Assembly (NCBI RefSeq): GCF_013201975.1
Contig: NZ_CP053845.1
Location: forward strand, 1,674,001 to 1,738,000
DNA: 64,000 bases
DNA from: Campylobacter sp. CCUG 57310
GTDB lineage: Bacteria; Campylobacterota; Campylobacteria; Campylobacterales; Campylobacteraceae
Direction: 5' to 3'
A program made the translations under genes and the position numbers. The notes under the pieces are model-generated. The model was not told the DNA's origin. It worked only from the letters and a program-made list of their open reading frames with translations, and did no database searches. Positions within the stretch are counted from its first letter, which is position 1, and every line of letters starts with the position of its first letter. This document shows, piece after piece, positions 1 through 8,314 of this stretch.

Positions 1-1
1 A

Positions 2-673
2 AAATGGGAAGTATTCTTTATGGACGAAAATTTCAAAGTTACGAGCGATTTTGAGATAGATCCTTACTTCTCGGCAACAGTAGATCCTATCATAGGCGTG
101 ATACCTTTTATGGATGATAAGTTTATGCTAATGGGCTCAAACAAAACTCTTTTAAGATTTGCTAAAAATCCAAACGCAGACGAAGCGCTTCAGTATGCGG
201 ATTTCGTAAGAGGAAACGATAAATTTGAAGGTCAAGGCAAAGGCTTAGGACGCGGAAGAATTGATACTGTAAGAGCCAAATTTCATCACATCGCAAGTAT
301 GACAACGGACGGCAAATACGCATATCTTGCGACAGTTCCGAACAACAAAGATCAGAAGAAATTCGTTATATCAAAAGTTATGCTAAGCGATCGCACGCTT
401 TCAGGGGAATTTACACCGAGTGCAAATTTAAAGGATGGCAAAACCCTTGGCGATCTTTACGTAACATCAATGACTTATAAAGACGGGCTAATCTACGCGA
501 TTAGCAAAAATCACAACGTTATCGCGGTAATCGATCCAAAAGCCGAAGAGGTGATAAAAACCATAGCCTTTCCAAGCGAGATCAAAAATGCAAGAAGCAT
601 ATTCTTTAAAGACGGCGTGATGAATATCTTAAGCTATCAAGATGGTAAAAACACGCTGTTTACGCTAAATTAA
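2..673 (+). CDS. C-terminal part of an unrecognised beta-rich protein (partial)
   Basis: The reading frame is already open at the first base, with six sense codons before the first ATG at position 20, so this is probably the 3' end of a longer gene cut by the window edge. The roughly 220 visible residues have short hydrophobic strand-like stretches, Gly/Asp turns and repeated motifs such as DGKYAYLATV and DGLIYAISKN. That pattern is typical of beta-propeller or WD/YVTN-like blades. No catalytic motif, membrane segment or cysteine pair is visible in this part. It ends six bases before the convergent stop of the TauE/SafE permease. I cannot name the family. A periplasmic or membrane-attached propeller is an inference from the strand pattern only. 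Confidence 0.6.
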   Translation, partial: KWEVFFMDENFKVTSDFEIDPYFSATVDPIIGVIPFMDDKFMLMGSNKTLLRFAKNPNADEALQYADFVRGNDKFEGQGKGLGRGRIDTVRAKFHHIASMTTDGKYAYLATVPNNKDQKKFVISKVMLSDRTLSGEFTPSANLKDGKTLGDLYVTSMTYKDGLIYAISKNHNVIAVIDPKAEEVIKTIAFPSEIKNARSIFFKDGVMNILSYQDGKNTLFTLN

Positions 674-679
674 TAAAAT

Positions 680-1417
680 TTAAGCGACTAGAAATTTTCT
701 AATCGTAATTACAAGGATGGTCGTTATAAGAGCGATCATCCAGTATTTTTGTTTCTTTTTATCTATGGCGTGTGATGTCTTTACGCCAAAATACACCCCA
801 AACAAAGAGCCAATTCCGATAGTAACACCTATATCGTAATGAACCAGCCCATGCGAAGCAAGGCTGATAAAGCCCGCAGTTGAGCTAAACACTACGAAAA
901 ATAGCCCGGTGCTGACTGCTTTTTTGATATCATAATTTAAAAAGCCGATAAGTGCTGGCATAACAAAAACCGATCCGCCGATACCAACGCTAATAGCAAC
1001 CGCTCCCGTGATAAGCCCTATGGCAAACAGTAAAATTTGCGAGCTGTTTTGCTCTCCTTTTGGCTCAAGCGGGCTAGTTAAAAGCTTGGTTAAATTTATC
1101 ATCTGAGCGGTAATAAGCGCTCCAAGTAGAAATTTAGACGAAAAGTGAGAGACTATAAATCCGCTGCTAAGCGCACCGCAAAATCCCCCGAGCCCAAGCA
1201 CCAAAGCAGGCTTTAAATCAAGCATCTTGGAGCGTAAATTTACAAACGAACCAAAGATGGAGCTAAAAACCATCTGCATTATGCTAACACCGATTGCGTA
1301 TTTGATATCGTATCCCAAAAGTATCATCGCAGGCACGACTACCGCACCGCCTCCGATACCGAAAAATCCCGAAACAAAACCGACTAAAACGCCCAAAAAA
1401 ACATATCCGATAAACAT
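680..1417 (-). CDS. TauE/SafE family sulfite/sulfonate exporter-like permease
   Basis: This is a polytopic inner-membrane protein of about 245 residues. It has the glycine-rich first helix typical of the family (SGFFGIGGGAVVVPAMIL) and a second, pseudo-repeated copy in the C-terminal half (GVGIGGSVFVMPALIGFL region near residues 145-165). About eight hydrophobic segments can be seen. The family moves small organic or inorganic anions, often sulfite, sulfonates or sulfur-acid metabolites; the substrate here is unknown. I place the start at the ATG at 1417, because an AAAAGG ribosome-binding site lies just upstream. The ATG nine codons further up (1444) has no such site. The gene stands alone between a convergent neighbour and a divergent DUF302 gene, whose -10 box lies in the shared 5' region. 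Confidence 0.85.
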   Translation of the reverse strand: MFIGYVFLGVLVGFVSGFFGIGGGAVVVPAMILLGYDIKYAIGVSIMQMVFSSIFGSFVNLRSKMLDLKPALVLGLGGFCGALSSGFIVSHFSSKFLLGALITAQMINLTKLLTSPLEPKGEQNSSQILLFAIGLITGAVAISVGIGGSVFVMPALIGFLNYDIKKAVSTGLFFVVFSSTAGFISLASHGLVHYDIGVTIGIGSLFGVYFGVKTSHAIDKKKQKYWMIALITTILVITIRKFLVA

Positions 1418-1458
1418 CTTTAACCTTTTGGCAAATTTTAGCATTAAGCTTGTTAAAG

Positions 1459-1464
1459 TATAAT
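1459..1464 (+). promoter_or_regulatory. -10 box for the DUF302 gene
   Basis: TATAAT lies 41 bases upstream of the start codon at 1505, preceded by an A/T-rich stretch as is usual for sigma-70 promoters in this genus. An AAAGGAGA ribosome-binding site follows at about 1494-1501. Confidence 0.55.
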
Positions 1465-1504
1465 TACGTTTTAATCTAAATCTAAAATTTATAAAGGAGA
1501 ACAG

Positions 1505-1942
1505 GTGAAAAAACTGATCGTATCGGTAGTAGCGATAGCGTCGCTGGCATTTGGAGGTGAAAGTATGCTTATAAAAGGCACAAACAGTCTAAGCGTAGAT
1601 GAAACGGTAGCTAAATTTAGCAATATTCTTAAAGAAAAAGGAGTTATGCTTTTTGACGTATTTAACCACTCAAAACTAGCCAAAGAGGCGGGTCTTGAGA
1701 TGACTGAAACCAGCGTGGTGGTATTTGGCGCACCGAAAGTCGGAACGCTTTTAATGAAGTGCGAACCGCAAATAGCGCTTGAACTGCCGATGAAATTTTT
1801 AATCTACAAAGACGGAGACAAAACAACCGTAGCTTATGAGGATATCAAAAATATCGCTAAAAGATACGGCGCTCAAAACTGCGACATAGTCGAAAAAATA
1901 AGCGGAATACAAGCAAATTTCCACAAAGCTTTAACGGAATAA
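1505..1942 (+). CDS. Exported DUF302 family protein
   Basis: The 145-residue product begins with a short signal peptide (two lysines, a hydrophobic core, and a likely cleavage after the Ala-Phe-Gly-Gly region near residue 18). It is followed by one DUF302 domain. The domain is recognisable from the sequence of elements TVAKFSNILKEKG, the VFNHSKLAKEAG helix, a VVVFGAPKVGTLLM strand-turn motif, the LPMKFLIYKDGD strand and a closing ANFHKALTE helix. DUF302 proteins are small heme- or ligand-associated periplasmic proteins of unsettled function. The gene has its own promoter and is followed by a perfect stem-loop at 1946-1965, so it looks monocistronic. An RBS (AAAGGAGA) supports the start, which is a GTG. 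Confidence 0.85.
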   Translation: MKKLIVSVVAIASLAFGGESMLIKGTNSLSVDETVAKFSNILKEKGVMLFDVFNHSKLAKEAGLEMTETSVVVFGAPKVGTLLMKCEPQIALELPMKFLIYKDGDKTTVAYEDIKNIAKRYGAQNCDIVEKISGIQANFHKALTE

Positions 1943-1945
1943 TCT

Positions 1946-1965
1946 TAGACCTCTTTTGAGGTCTA
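1946..1965 (+). terminator. Stem-loop after the DUF302 gene
   Basis: An 8-bp perfect stem (TAGACCTC / GAGGTCTA) with a TTTT loop begins four bases after the DUF302 stop. A clean U-run does not follow directly; a T-rich stretch comes about 15 bases later. It is a likely but weak intrinsic terminator separating this gene from the trp promoter. Confidence 0.55.
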
Positions 1966-2055
1966 TCCCGCTTAAATTTTAATCTTTTTTACTCAGCGCA
2001 CTCTACTTTAGCGACCTAAATTTAGCCCTTTATGCATATAAAAGCTCTTTTTGCA

Positions 2056-2061
2056 TATAAT
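2056..2061 (+). promoter_or_regulatory. -10 box of the trp operon
   Basis: TATAAT is preceded by a T-rich stretch and TTGCA, 27 bases upstream of the trpE start. I looked for a leader peptide rich in Trp codons between the promoter and trpE and found none, so classical attenuation is not supported by the sequence. Confidence 0.55.
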
Positions 2062-2087
2062 ATTTCACTTATTTTTTAGGATTTAAT

Positions 2088-3356
2088 ATGCTTTTACTAG
2101 AGCCTTTAATTTATTACGAAGTGATAAGACAAAAATTTAAAAACAGCTTTTTAGCAGAAGATACCGCTCAAGCCATCATCGGGATAGATTGCGAGTATAT
2201 AAGTAGCGATGATGTTGATTTTGCAGGACTTAAGAGCTATTTTTTAACTCAAAAACATAGCGCGCCGTTTGCGGGGCTTTTTGGAGTTTTAGGCTATGAA
2301 AGCGTGAGATATTTTGAAAAAATTCCCGAATTTCAAAGCTCGCAGTATGAATTTCCAAATTTCTTATACGCAAACGCAAGAGCCTATCTGCATTTTGACA
2401 AGACAAGCAAAATTTACTCGTTTTACGGAGAAAAGAGCAGATATTACGACTTTTTAAAAGAGATCAAAGAGTCAAATTTAAAAGCCAAAGATAGCTTTTA
2501 TCAAATTTGTACGGATTTAGATAAAGAGCGCGAGCATTTTTTAAGCATGACTCAAAAAGCAAAAGAGTATCTATACAGCGGCGATATCTTTCAAGTCGTG
2601 CTTAGCGAGCAGATGAAACTAATAAGCGACATGGACAGCCTTGAGTTTTATAAGTTATTAAGCGCGGCAAACCCAAGCCCTTATATGTTTCACTTCCCGA
2701 CTCCGCACGGTGATATCGTAGGCTCAAGCCCGGAGCTGGTATGCGAAGTAAAAAACTCTCAAATTTTCGCAGCCCCGATCGCAGGTACAAGAGGGCGAGG
2801 CAAGGACGCCATAGAAGATGAAAGGCTTAAAAACGAGCTCATAAATGACGAAAAAGAGCTCGCCGAGCATAAAATGCTAATCGATCTAGCCAGAAACGAC
2901 ATCGGACGCGTGGCAAAAAGCTCGAGCGTAAGTGTGAAAAACCCGATGCACGTGGTCTTTTATGAAAGCGTTATGCACATGGCTAGCGATGTTTATGGCA
3001 TGAAACGCGACGATATAAGCTCGTTTGAAGTAGTCTCTAGCGTATTTCCCGCAGGTACGCTCAGCGGAACGCCAAAAATTCGCGCCATGGAGATAATATC
3101 TGAGCTTGAAAGCTATAAGCGAAACGCGTACGGAGGCGGGATAGGATTTTTTCACTTTAACGGCGACGCTCAACAAGCTATCCTCATACGAAGTGCGGTT
3201 TTTGTGCCTAAAAACGGCGTTAGCGAGGTGTTTATCCAAGCCGGTGCAGGCATCGTCATAGACAGCGTGGGCGAGAACGAATACAAAGAAATTTGCAAAA
3301 AACGCGCCTCGGTGCTAAATGTATTTAAAAATAACGCAAGGGAAACTCATAAATGA
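2088..3356 (+). CDS. trpE: Anthranilate synthase component I
   Basis: TrpE converts chorismate to anthranilate with the amidotransferase subunit, the first step of tryptophan synthesis in the cytoplasm. The 422-residue protein is compact compared with enteric TrpE (about 520). Its C-terminal two thirds carry the chorismate-binding fold: NPSPYMFHF, AGTRGRGKD near residue 230, the ELAEHKMLIDLARNDIGRV motif, FPAGTLSGTPK near residue 321 and RNAYGGGIGFF. The N-terminal regulatory part is short. It is the first gene of trpE-GD-F-B-A and overlaps trpGD by 4 bp (ATGA), which suggests translational coupling. An AGGATTT ribosome-binding site precedes the ATG. An aminodeoxychorismate synthase is unlikely given the trp operon context. 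Confidence 0.95.
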   Translation: MLLLEPLIYYEVIRQKFKNSFLAEDTAQAIIGIDCEYISSDDVDFAGLKSYFLTQKHSAPFAGLFGVLGYESVRYFEKIPEFQSSQYEFPNFLYANARAYLHFDKTSKIYSFYGEKSRYYDFLKEIKESNLKAKDSFYQICTDLDKEREHFLSMTQKAKEYLYSGDIFQVVLSEQMKLISDMDSLEFYKLLSAANPSPYMFHFPTPHGDIVGSSPELVCEVKNSQIFAAPIAGTRGRGKDAIEDERLKNELINDEKELAEHKMLIDLARNDIGRVAKSSSVSVKNPMHVVFYESVMHMASDVYGMKRDDISSFEVVSSVFPAGTLSGTPKIRAMEIISELESYKRNAYGGGIGFFHFNGDAQQAILIRSAVFVPKNGVSEVFIQAGAGIVIDSVGENEYKEICKKRASVLNVFKNNARETHK

Positions 3357-4957
3357 TACTTCTGATAGACAACTACGACAGCTTCGTCTTTAACGTCGAG
3401 CAATACATCAAAGAGCTAACCGACGAAGAGGTCATAAGCGTAAGAAACGACAAGATCACGCTTGAAGAAATTCGCAAGCTAAATCCAAGTAAGATCGTGC
3501 TGAGCCCCGGACCCAAACATCCAAAAGATAGCGGAATTTGTCTTGAAATTTTAAAAAGCGATCTAAACTTGCCTATTTTGGGAATTTGCCTTGGACATCA
3601 GGCGATCGGACTAGTCGGCGGTGCAGTCATAAAGCGTCTTAAAAAGCCGTTTCACGGCAAGACTTCATTTATCGATGTGCTTGAAGAAAGCCCGCTTTTT
3701 GAAGGATTGCCGGCCAAATTTGAGGTTATGCGCTACCACTCGCTTTATGTTGATGAATTGCCGTCAAATTTAAAACCGCTTGCGATCAGCGATGATGGGG
3801 TAATAATGGCGCTTCGCGAAGTTAATCGCCCGGTTTTTGGCATACAGTTTCACCCTGAAAGCTACTTCACGCAATACGGCAAAAAAATAATCGAAAATTT
3901 TCTAAACTTTAAAAGCGAAGCCAAAATACAAGAGAGCGAACCTGCAAATTTCAAGAGGTTTTTAATCAAGCTTCAAGATAACGTCGGGCTTGACGATAGG
4001 GATTTTGAGCAAATTTGCGCGCTGATAGCTTCAAAGGATTACGAGATAACGCAGCTTGCAGCGCTTTTAGTGCTAATTAGCGAAAAGAGTCTTTATCCAA
4101 AGAGTCTTGCAAGCCTCGTTAAAAACATCTTAAAATACTCCCAAACCTACCGCGACGCTTCGCCTATGATAGATCTGTGCGGAACTGGCGGTGACGGGCT
4201 TAAGACGATAAATATCTCAACTGCGGTGTCGTTTATCCTTGCAAGCCTTGGCGTTAAAGTCGCAAAGCACGGCAATAAGGCGATTTCAAGCAGATCTGGC
4301 AGCTCGGATGTGCTTGAAGGCATAAATTTAACCATGTCAAATTCACTAAGCACGCTAAGAGAGCTGCTTGATGAGAAAAATTTAGCCTTTTTCCATGCGC
4401 CGTTTTTTCATCCGCTAGTTGCCGAGGTCAAAGAAGTGCGAGCACGCCTTGGCATAAGGACGGTGTTTAACGTACTTGGGCCTATGCTAAATCCAAATTT
4501 AAGCCTTAAGAACCAACTTGTAGGCGTATATCACAAGCCTGTTTTAAAGCTTTATGCGCAGACTTTAAAGCTACTTGGGCGCGAGCATGCACTGGTGGTG
4601 CGCGGCGAGGACGGGCTTGATGAAATAAGTTTATGCGATGAGACAAAGATAATCGAGCTTAAAAACGGCGAAATTTACGAATACTCCGTAACTCCGGAGC
4701 AGTTTGGCTTTAAGCGAGCATTTCATAGCGAGATAGAGGGTGGGACTCCCGAAGAAAACGCACAAACTTTGGTTAAAATTTTAAAAGGCGAAGAAAGAGG
4801 AGCCAAATTTGACATAGTCGTGCTAAACGCGATGTTTGCGCTTTATACGGCAAATTTTGTCGCAAACCCGATGGACGCAAAGGACGTTATAGTCAAGGCG
4901 ATTGATAGCGGGCAAGTTTATGAGTATTTTAAAGATTATATCGGGGTAAAATCATGA
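3353..4957 (+). CDS. trpGD: Fused anthranilate synthase component II / anthranilate phosphoribosyltransferase
   Basis: This 534-residue protein joins two activities. Residues 1 to about 190 are a class I glutamine amidotransferase (TrpG) with the catalytic triad visible as C79 (GICLGHQ), H167 and E169 (FHPES); it feeds ammonia to TrpE. Residues of about 200-534 are TrpD, which transfers phosphoribosyl from PRPP to anthranilate. It has the PRPP loop CGTGGDG at 276-282, the KHGNKAISSRSGSSD motif near 310 and a RVRARLGIRTVFNVLGP-type motif. The fusion is known in campylobacters and enterics. It overlaps trpE and trpF by 4 bp each. Both halves look intact. Confidence 0.95.
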   Translation: MILLIDNYDSFVFNVEQYIKELTDEEVISVRNDKITLEEIRKLNPSKIVLSPGPKHPKDSGICLEILKSDLNLPILGICLGHQAIGLVGGAVIKRLKKPFHGKTSFIDVLEESPLFEGLPAKFEVMRYHSLYVDELPSNLKPLAISDDGVIMALREVNRPVFGIQFHPESYFTQYGKKIIENFLNFKSEAKIQESEPANFKRFLIKLQDNVGLDDRDFEQICALIASKDYEITQLAALLVLISEKSLYPKSLASLVKNILKYSQTYRDASPMIDLCGTGGDGLKTINISTAVSFILASLGVKVAKHGNKAISSRSGSSDVLEGINLTMSNSLSTLRELLDEKNLAFFHAPFFHPLVAEVKEVRARLGIRTVFNVLGPMLNPNLSLKNQLVGVYHKPVLKLYAQTLKLLGREHALVVRGEDGLDEISLCDETKIIELKNGEIYEYSVTPEQFGFKRAFHSEIEGGTPEENAQTLVKILKGEERGAKFDIVVLNAMFALYTANFVANPMDAKDVIVKAIDSGQVYEYFKDYIGVKS

Positions 4958-5607
4958 AAACAGAGCTTAAAATTTGCGGTATCAAAAGCGAAACTGAAGC
5001 CAAAAACGTGCTTGAACTCGGAGTAAAATTTATCGGCGTAATCCTTGCAAAAAGCCCAAGGCAAGTAGATATCAAAACCGCTAGGCAAATAGCGAATTTA
5101 GCTCATAAATTCGGTGCAAAATGCGTAGGGGTATTTGTCGGTGCAAGCGAGTGCTCTTTAACGTCAAGAGGCGAGCAAAGCAGTTGTGAGATAATGGAAA
5201 TTTGCGAATTTGCAAGACTTGACGTGGCTCAAATTTACGGAGATATAAGCGAAAATTTATATGCGAATTTAAAGGATCTTGGCGTAAGTGTTTGGAAAGT
5301 TTTAAGCGTAAAAGACGAACTTATCGCCACAAACGAACCACATGATTTGGTGCTTTATGATTATAAAGGCGAAAATTTAGGCGGAAACGGAGTGAGCTTT
5401 GACTGGAAAATTTTAAAAGATTTAAAGCCTTTTAGTTTCGCATTAGCAGGCGGTATAGACGAAACAAACGCGTTTGAAGCGCTTAAATTTAAACCTAAAA
5501 TTTTGGATATAAACTCACGAGTCGAAGATGAAAATATGATAAAAATTCCAAGCAAGATAAAAGAAATTTTAGACATCGTAAATAAGGAAGAAGGCAATGA
5601 ACACTAA
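4954..5607 (+). CDS. trpF: Phosphoribosylanthranilate isomerase
   Basis: TrpF performs the Amadori isomerisation of N-(5-phosphoribosyl)anthranilate. The 217-residue TIM barrel starts with the KICGIKS motif that carries the catalytic cysteine, and has the family motifs [23 protein letters not shown], and the phosphate-binding [11 protein letters not shown] and ILDINSRVE strands near the C-terminus. Here the usual DVSSGVE is replaced by DINSRVE. A short Cys/Ser-rich insertion (around residues 66-80) lies between two barrel strands and looks like lineage-specific padding. It overlaps trpGD by 4 bp and trpB by 11 bp. The next enzyme of the pathway, TrpC, is not in this operon. Confidence 0.93.
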   Translation: MKTELKICGIKSETEAKNVLELGVKFIGVILAKSPRQVDIKTARQIANLAHKFGAKCVGVFVGASECSLTSRGEQSSCEIMEICEFARLDVAQIYGDISENLYANLKDLGVSVWKVLSVKDELIATNEPHDLVLYDYKGENLGGNGVSFDWKILKDLKPFSFALAGGIDETNAFEALKFKPKILDINSRVEDENMIKIPSKIKEILDIVNKEEGNEH

Positions 5608-6778
5608 AGCATATTTTGGCAAATTTGGCGGGCAGTTCGTGCCTGAAACGGTTATGTTCGCGCTTGAAGAGCTTGAAGAGGCTTACGAAAAGATAGCCGG
5701 TACGCAGGAATTTAAAGACGAGCTTAACGATCTACTAAAGCACTATGTCGGTCGCCCTAGCCCGCTTTATCACGCAAAGCGACTAAGCGAGCATTACGGG
5801 CATGAAATTTATCTAAAACGCGAAGATCTAAACCACACCGGCGCTCACAAGATAAATAACGCCCTCGGTCAAGCCCTATTAGCTAAAAAAATGGGCAAAA
5901 AAAAGCTCTTAGCCGAAACGGGAGCGGGGCAGCACGGAGTGGCGACTGCGACTGCTGCGGCACTGCTTGGGCTAGAGTGCGATGTGTATATGGGTGCAAC
6001 CGATGTGGCGCGCCAGCAACTAAATGCCTTTAGAATGGATCTGCTCGGCGCAAAAGTTGTAAGCATTCACGACGGCTTAAAAACGCTTAAAGAGGCTACA
6101 ACAGCAGCGATTCAAGCATGGGTAAATGAGATAGAAAGCAGCTTTTACGTCATAGGCTCTGCCGTGGGTCCTCATCCATACCCAAAAATCGTGCGAGAGC
6201 TTCAAAGCGTCATCGGTAGCGAGACAAAAGAGCAGCTAAAAGAATACGGAGTAAAGGCCGATTACATCATAGCTTGCGTAGGTGGCGGAAGCAATGCGAT
6301 AGGAATTTTTAGCGGATTTTTAGAAGATATTAGCGTAAATTTAGTGGGCATAGAAGCAGCCGGTCTTGGAGCGGATACTCCATATCACGCAGCCACACTT
6401 ACAAAAGGGCGCGAAGGCATCATACACGGCATGAAGACTATCGTATTGCAAGATGACTTCGGCATGATAGCGCCCGTGCATAGTATCTCGGCGGGTCTTG
6501 ACTATCCTGGAGTGGGTCCTGAGCATGCGCACCTGCACGATATAAAGCGCGTAAAGTATCAAGCCGTAAGCGATGATGAGTGCATAAACGCGCTTCGTCT
6601 TACAAGCCGCCTTGAAGGCATAATCCCTGCGATAGAAAGCTCGCATGCGCTTGCGTATTTAGAAAAACTATGTCCGAATTTAGATAAAAAAAGCGTTATC
6701 GTAGTAAACGTATCGGGCAGAGGCGATAAAGATATGAACACGGTAATGAGCTATGAGAAAGGAAAAATTTATGGCTAA
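5597..6778 (+). CDS. trpB: Tryptophan synthase beta chain
   Basis: TrpB is the PLP enzyme that joins indole to serine. The 393-residue sequence is the usual length for the family. K85 in [10 protein letters not shown] is the Schiff-base lysine. The catalytic region [13 protein letters not shown], the phosphate-binding [10 protein letters not shown] loop and the C-terminal [12 protein letters not shown] and VSGRGDKD motifs are all intact. The ATG is preceded by GGAAGAAGG inside the end of trpF, so the two genes are coupled. The gene overlaps the chosen trpA start by 8 bp, consistent with equal production of the alpha and beta subunits of the synthase complex. Confidence 0.97.
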   Translation: MNTKAYFGKFGGQFVPETVMFALEELEEAYEKIAGTQEFKDELNDLLKHYVGRPSPLYHAKRLSEHYGHEIYLKREDLNHTGAHKINNALGQALLAKKMGKKKLLAETGAGQHGVATATAAALLGLECDVYMGATDVARQQLNAFRMDLLGAKVVSIHDGLKTLKEATTAAIQAWVNEIESSFYVIGSAVGPHPYPKIVRELQSVIGSETKEQLKEYGVKADYIIACVGGGSNAIGIFSGFLEDISVNLVGIEAAGLGADTPYHAATLTKGREGIIHGMKTIVLQDDFGMIAPVHSISAGLDYPGVGPEHAHLHDIKRVKYQAVSDDECINALRLTSRLEGIIPAIESSHALAYLEKLCPNLDKKSVIVVNVSGRGDKDMNTVMSYEKGKIYG

Positions 6779-7520
6779 GATATCCAAAGCCTTTGAGGGC
6801 AAAAAAGCAAACATCGGCTACATAGTAGCGGGCTATCCGAGCATTGAGCACACGCGCGAATTTTTACTAAATTTAGACGCTAGCTCGCTTGATCTGCTTG
6901 AGCTTGGAATTCCTTACTCAGACCCGCTAGCAGACGGCAAGCTTATAGCCGAAGCAAGCTTTGAAGCGGTAACAAACGGCGTAAATACCGAGAGAATTTT
7001 TAGCCTTCTTGAAGAGTGCAGGCAAAGCGTAAATAAGCCGCTTGTCTTTTTGGTTTATTACAATCTCATCTTCGCTTACGGAGTGGAAAAATTCATCGCG
7101 CGCTCAAGCGATGTCGGCATAAGCGGATTTATCATACCCGATCTGCCGTTTGAAGAGAGCGAAGAGGTAAGCGGGCTATGCTCTAAATTCGGGCTTGATC
7201 TGGTGCCATTAATAAGCGTTACCTCGGCTCACAGAACGGATAAAATTTTAAGCATTGGCTCAGGATTTATCTACGCTCTTGGTGCGGTAGGAGTAAGCGG
7301 ATCGCAGCGAGCTAGCATAGATAGGCTTAAAAATTTGGTCTCGGATTTAAAGCAAAAGAGCAATTTGCCCGTAGCCGTAGGCTTTGGCGTGAAAAACAGC
7401 TCTGACGTTAGCGAAGTGAAAAGCTTTGCAGACGGAGCGATAATCGGCACTGAAATCGTCAAGCTAACGGCTAAATTTAAGGGCGAAGAGCTTATGCGCG
7501 AGATAGAAAAGCTTTTTTGA
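6771..7520 (+). CDS. trpA: Tryptophan synthase alpha chain
   Basis: TrpA cleaves indole-3-glycerol phosphate and passes indole to TrpB. In the 249-residue TIM barrel the catalytic acids are visible as E44 ([10 protein letters not shown]) and D55 (PLADG), with the family motifs [20 protein letters not shown], a [12 protein letters not shown] phosphate loop and VAVGFGVKN. An ATG at 6753 would give six extra residues. I prefer 6771, because an AAAGGA site sits eight bases before it and the N-terminus then matches the family. It is the last trp gene. No strong terminator follows, but a new -10 box appears at 7548. Confidence 0.95.
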   Translation: MAKISKAFEGKKANIGYIVAGYPSIEHTREFLLNLDASSLDLLELGIPYSDPLADGKLIAEASFEAVTNGVNTERIFSLLEECRQSVNKPLVFLVYYNLIFAYGVEKFIARSSDVGISGFIIPDLPFEESEEVSGLCSKFGLDLVPLISVTSAHRTDKILSIGSGFIYALGAVGVSGSQRASIDRLKNLVSDLKQKSNLPVAVGFGVKNSSDVSEVKSFADGAIIGTEIVKLTAKFKGEELMREIEKLF

Positions 7521-7547
7521 TTTAGGCTAAATTCCATAAATTTTAAG

Positions 7548-7553
7548 TATAAT
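7548..7553 (+). promoter_or_regulatory. -10 box of the cheX-like/fliN/fliO group
   Basis: TATAAT lies 31 bases before the start at 7584. A direct repeat of TTAGCACT (7553-7560 and 7563-7570) sits between the box and the start and could be a regulator site or chance. No sigma-54 or sigma-28 type element was recognised here. Confidence 0.5.
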
Positions 7554-7583
7554 TAGCACTATTTAGCACTTTAAGGATAGTAG

Positions 7584-8003
7584 ATGTTGGAGGTTGTTGA
7601 GCTTGGCGTAAAGCATCTTTGTAATGAAATTTTGGGCTACGAAGTAAATTCGGCAAGCACCACAAAAGGTGAATTTTACGGTTCGGCGCTACCGATTTAT
7701 AAGGGCAAAAACGAGTTTCATTTTTATCTTTATTTTAAAAAAGATACTTTAAATCACTTTGCAAAAATTTTATTAGGTAGCGATAAGCTTAATGAAGACG
7801 ATCTAAGCGATCTTTGCAAAGAGGTTGCAAATTTGATCGTAGGATACTCTAAAAATTTGCTAAACGAGAAGGAAAACGGCGCTTATAAACTTGGAACACC
7901 TGAGTATTTGGGGCGCATAGAAAATTTTAAAATCAAACTTGAAGATAAGAGAATTTATAAGATAAAAAACAGAACTTTTCAGATAGGGTATAAAAAAGCA
8001 TGA
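7584..8003 (+). CDS. CheX/CheC-type chemotaxis phosphatase-like protein
   Basis: This 139-residue protein carries the signature of the CheC/CheX/FliY phosphatases that dephosphorylate CheY-P. The D-x3-E-x2-N-x22-P pattern is met exactly by D76, E80, N83 and P106. The surrounding strands (FYGSALPIYKG, FHFYLYFKKDTL) and the acidic helix DLSDLCKEVANLIVG fit the CheX fold. Only one phosphatase motif is present, as in CheX, not two as in CheC or FliY. It overlaps fliN by 4 bp (ATGA). Placement at the switch gene suggests it acts on CheY-P at the flagellar motor, or is half of a split FliY-like switch component. The catalytic assignment comes from motif matching; activity is inferred. Confidence 0.65.
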   Translation: MLEVVELGVKHLCNEILGYEVNSASTTKGEFYGSALPIYKGKNEFHFYLYFKKDTLNHFAKILLGSDKLNEDDLSDLCKEVANLIVGYSKNLLNEKENGAYKLGTPEYLGRIENFKIKLEDKRIYKIKNRTFQIGYKKA

Positions 8004-8314
8004 GTGCAGATATTGAGCAAATAGCCGATACCGGCGGACTTTTTAAAAGCTATGACGAGCTTATGGATATCAGTGTAGATTTTATATCCGAGCTTGGAAC
8101 GACGACTATTAGCGTGCGTGAGCTGCTTAAGCTTGAAAACGGCTCGGTAATCGATCTTGAAAAGCCTGCGGGAGAGAGTGTTGAGCTTTTTATCAACAAT
8201 AGAATTTTCGGAAAAGGCGAAGTAATGGTATATGAGAAAAATTTAGCCATCCGTATCAATGAAATTCTTGACTCCAAATCGGTAATTCAGTATTTCAAAA
8301 GAGAGCAGTTATGA
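8000..8314 (+). CDS. fliN: Flagellar motor switch protein FliN
   Basis: FliN forms the lower part of the cytoplasmic C-ring and helps dock the export apparatus. The 104-residue protein is a single SpoA/SpaO domain, with the typical core VDFISELGTTTISVRELLKLENGSVIDLEKPAGESVELFINN pattern (residues about 27-68) and the conserved GKGEVMVYEKNLAIRINEI tail. It overlaps the CheX-like gene upstream (ATGA) and fliO downstream (ATGA), so the three are almost certainly one translationally coupled unit. The length matches FliN of other campylobacters and is shorter than FliY-type fusions. Confidence 0.92.
   Translation: MSADIEQIADTGGLFKSYDELMDISVDFISELGTTTISVRELLKLENGSVIDLEKPAGESVELFINNRIFGKGEVMVYEKNLAIRINEILDSKSVIQYFKREQL

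Noticed and set aside
2041-2090. Short open frame (about 15 codons) overlapping the trp promoter considered as an attenuator leader peptide
   Set aside because: It contains no tryptophan codons, overlaps the -10 box and is not followed by alternative stem-loops.
2602-3239. Open frames on the minus strand inside trpE
   Set aside because: They lie wholly within the intact trpE gene, have no ribosome-binding site and give no recognisable protein; the frame is open because of trpE codon use.
6341-6646. 101-codon minus-strand frame inside trpB
   Set aside because: Antisense to a conserved enzyme, cysteine/arginine-rich composition typical of shadow frames, no start signal.
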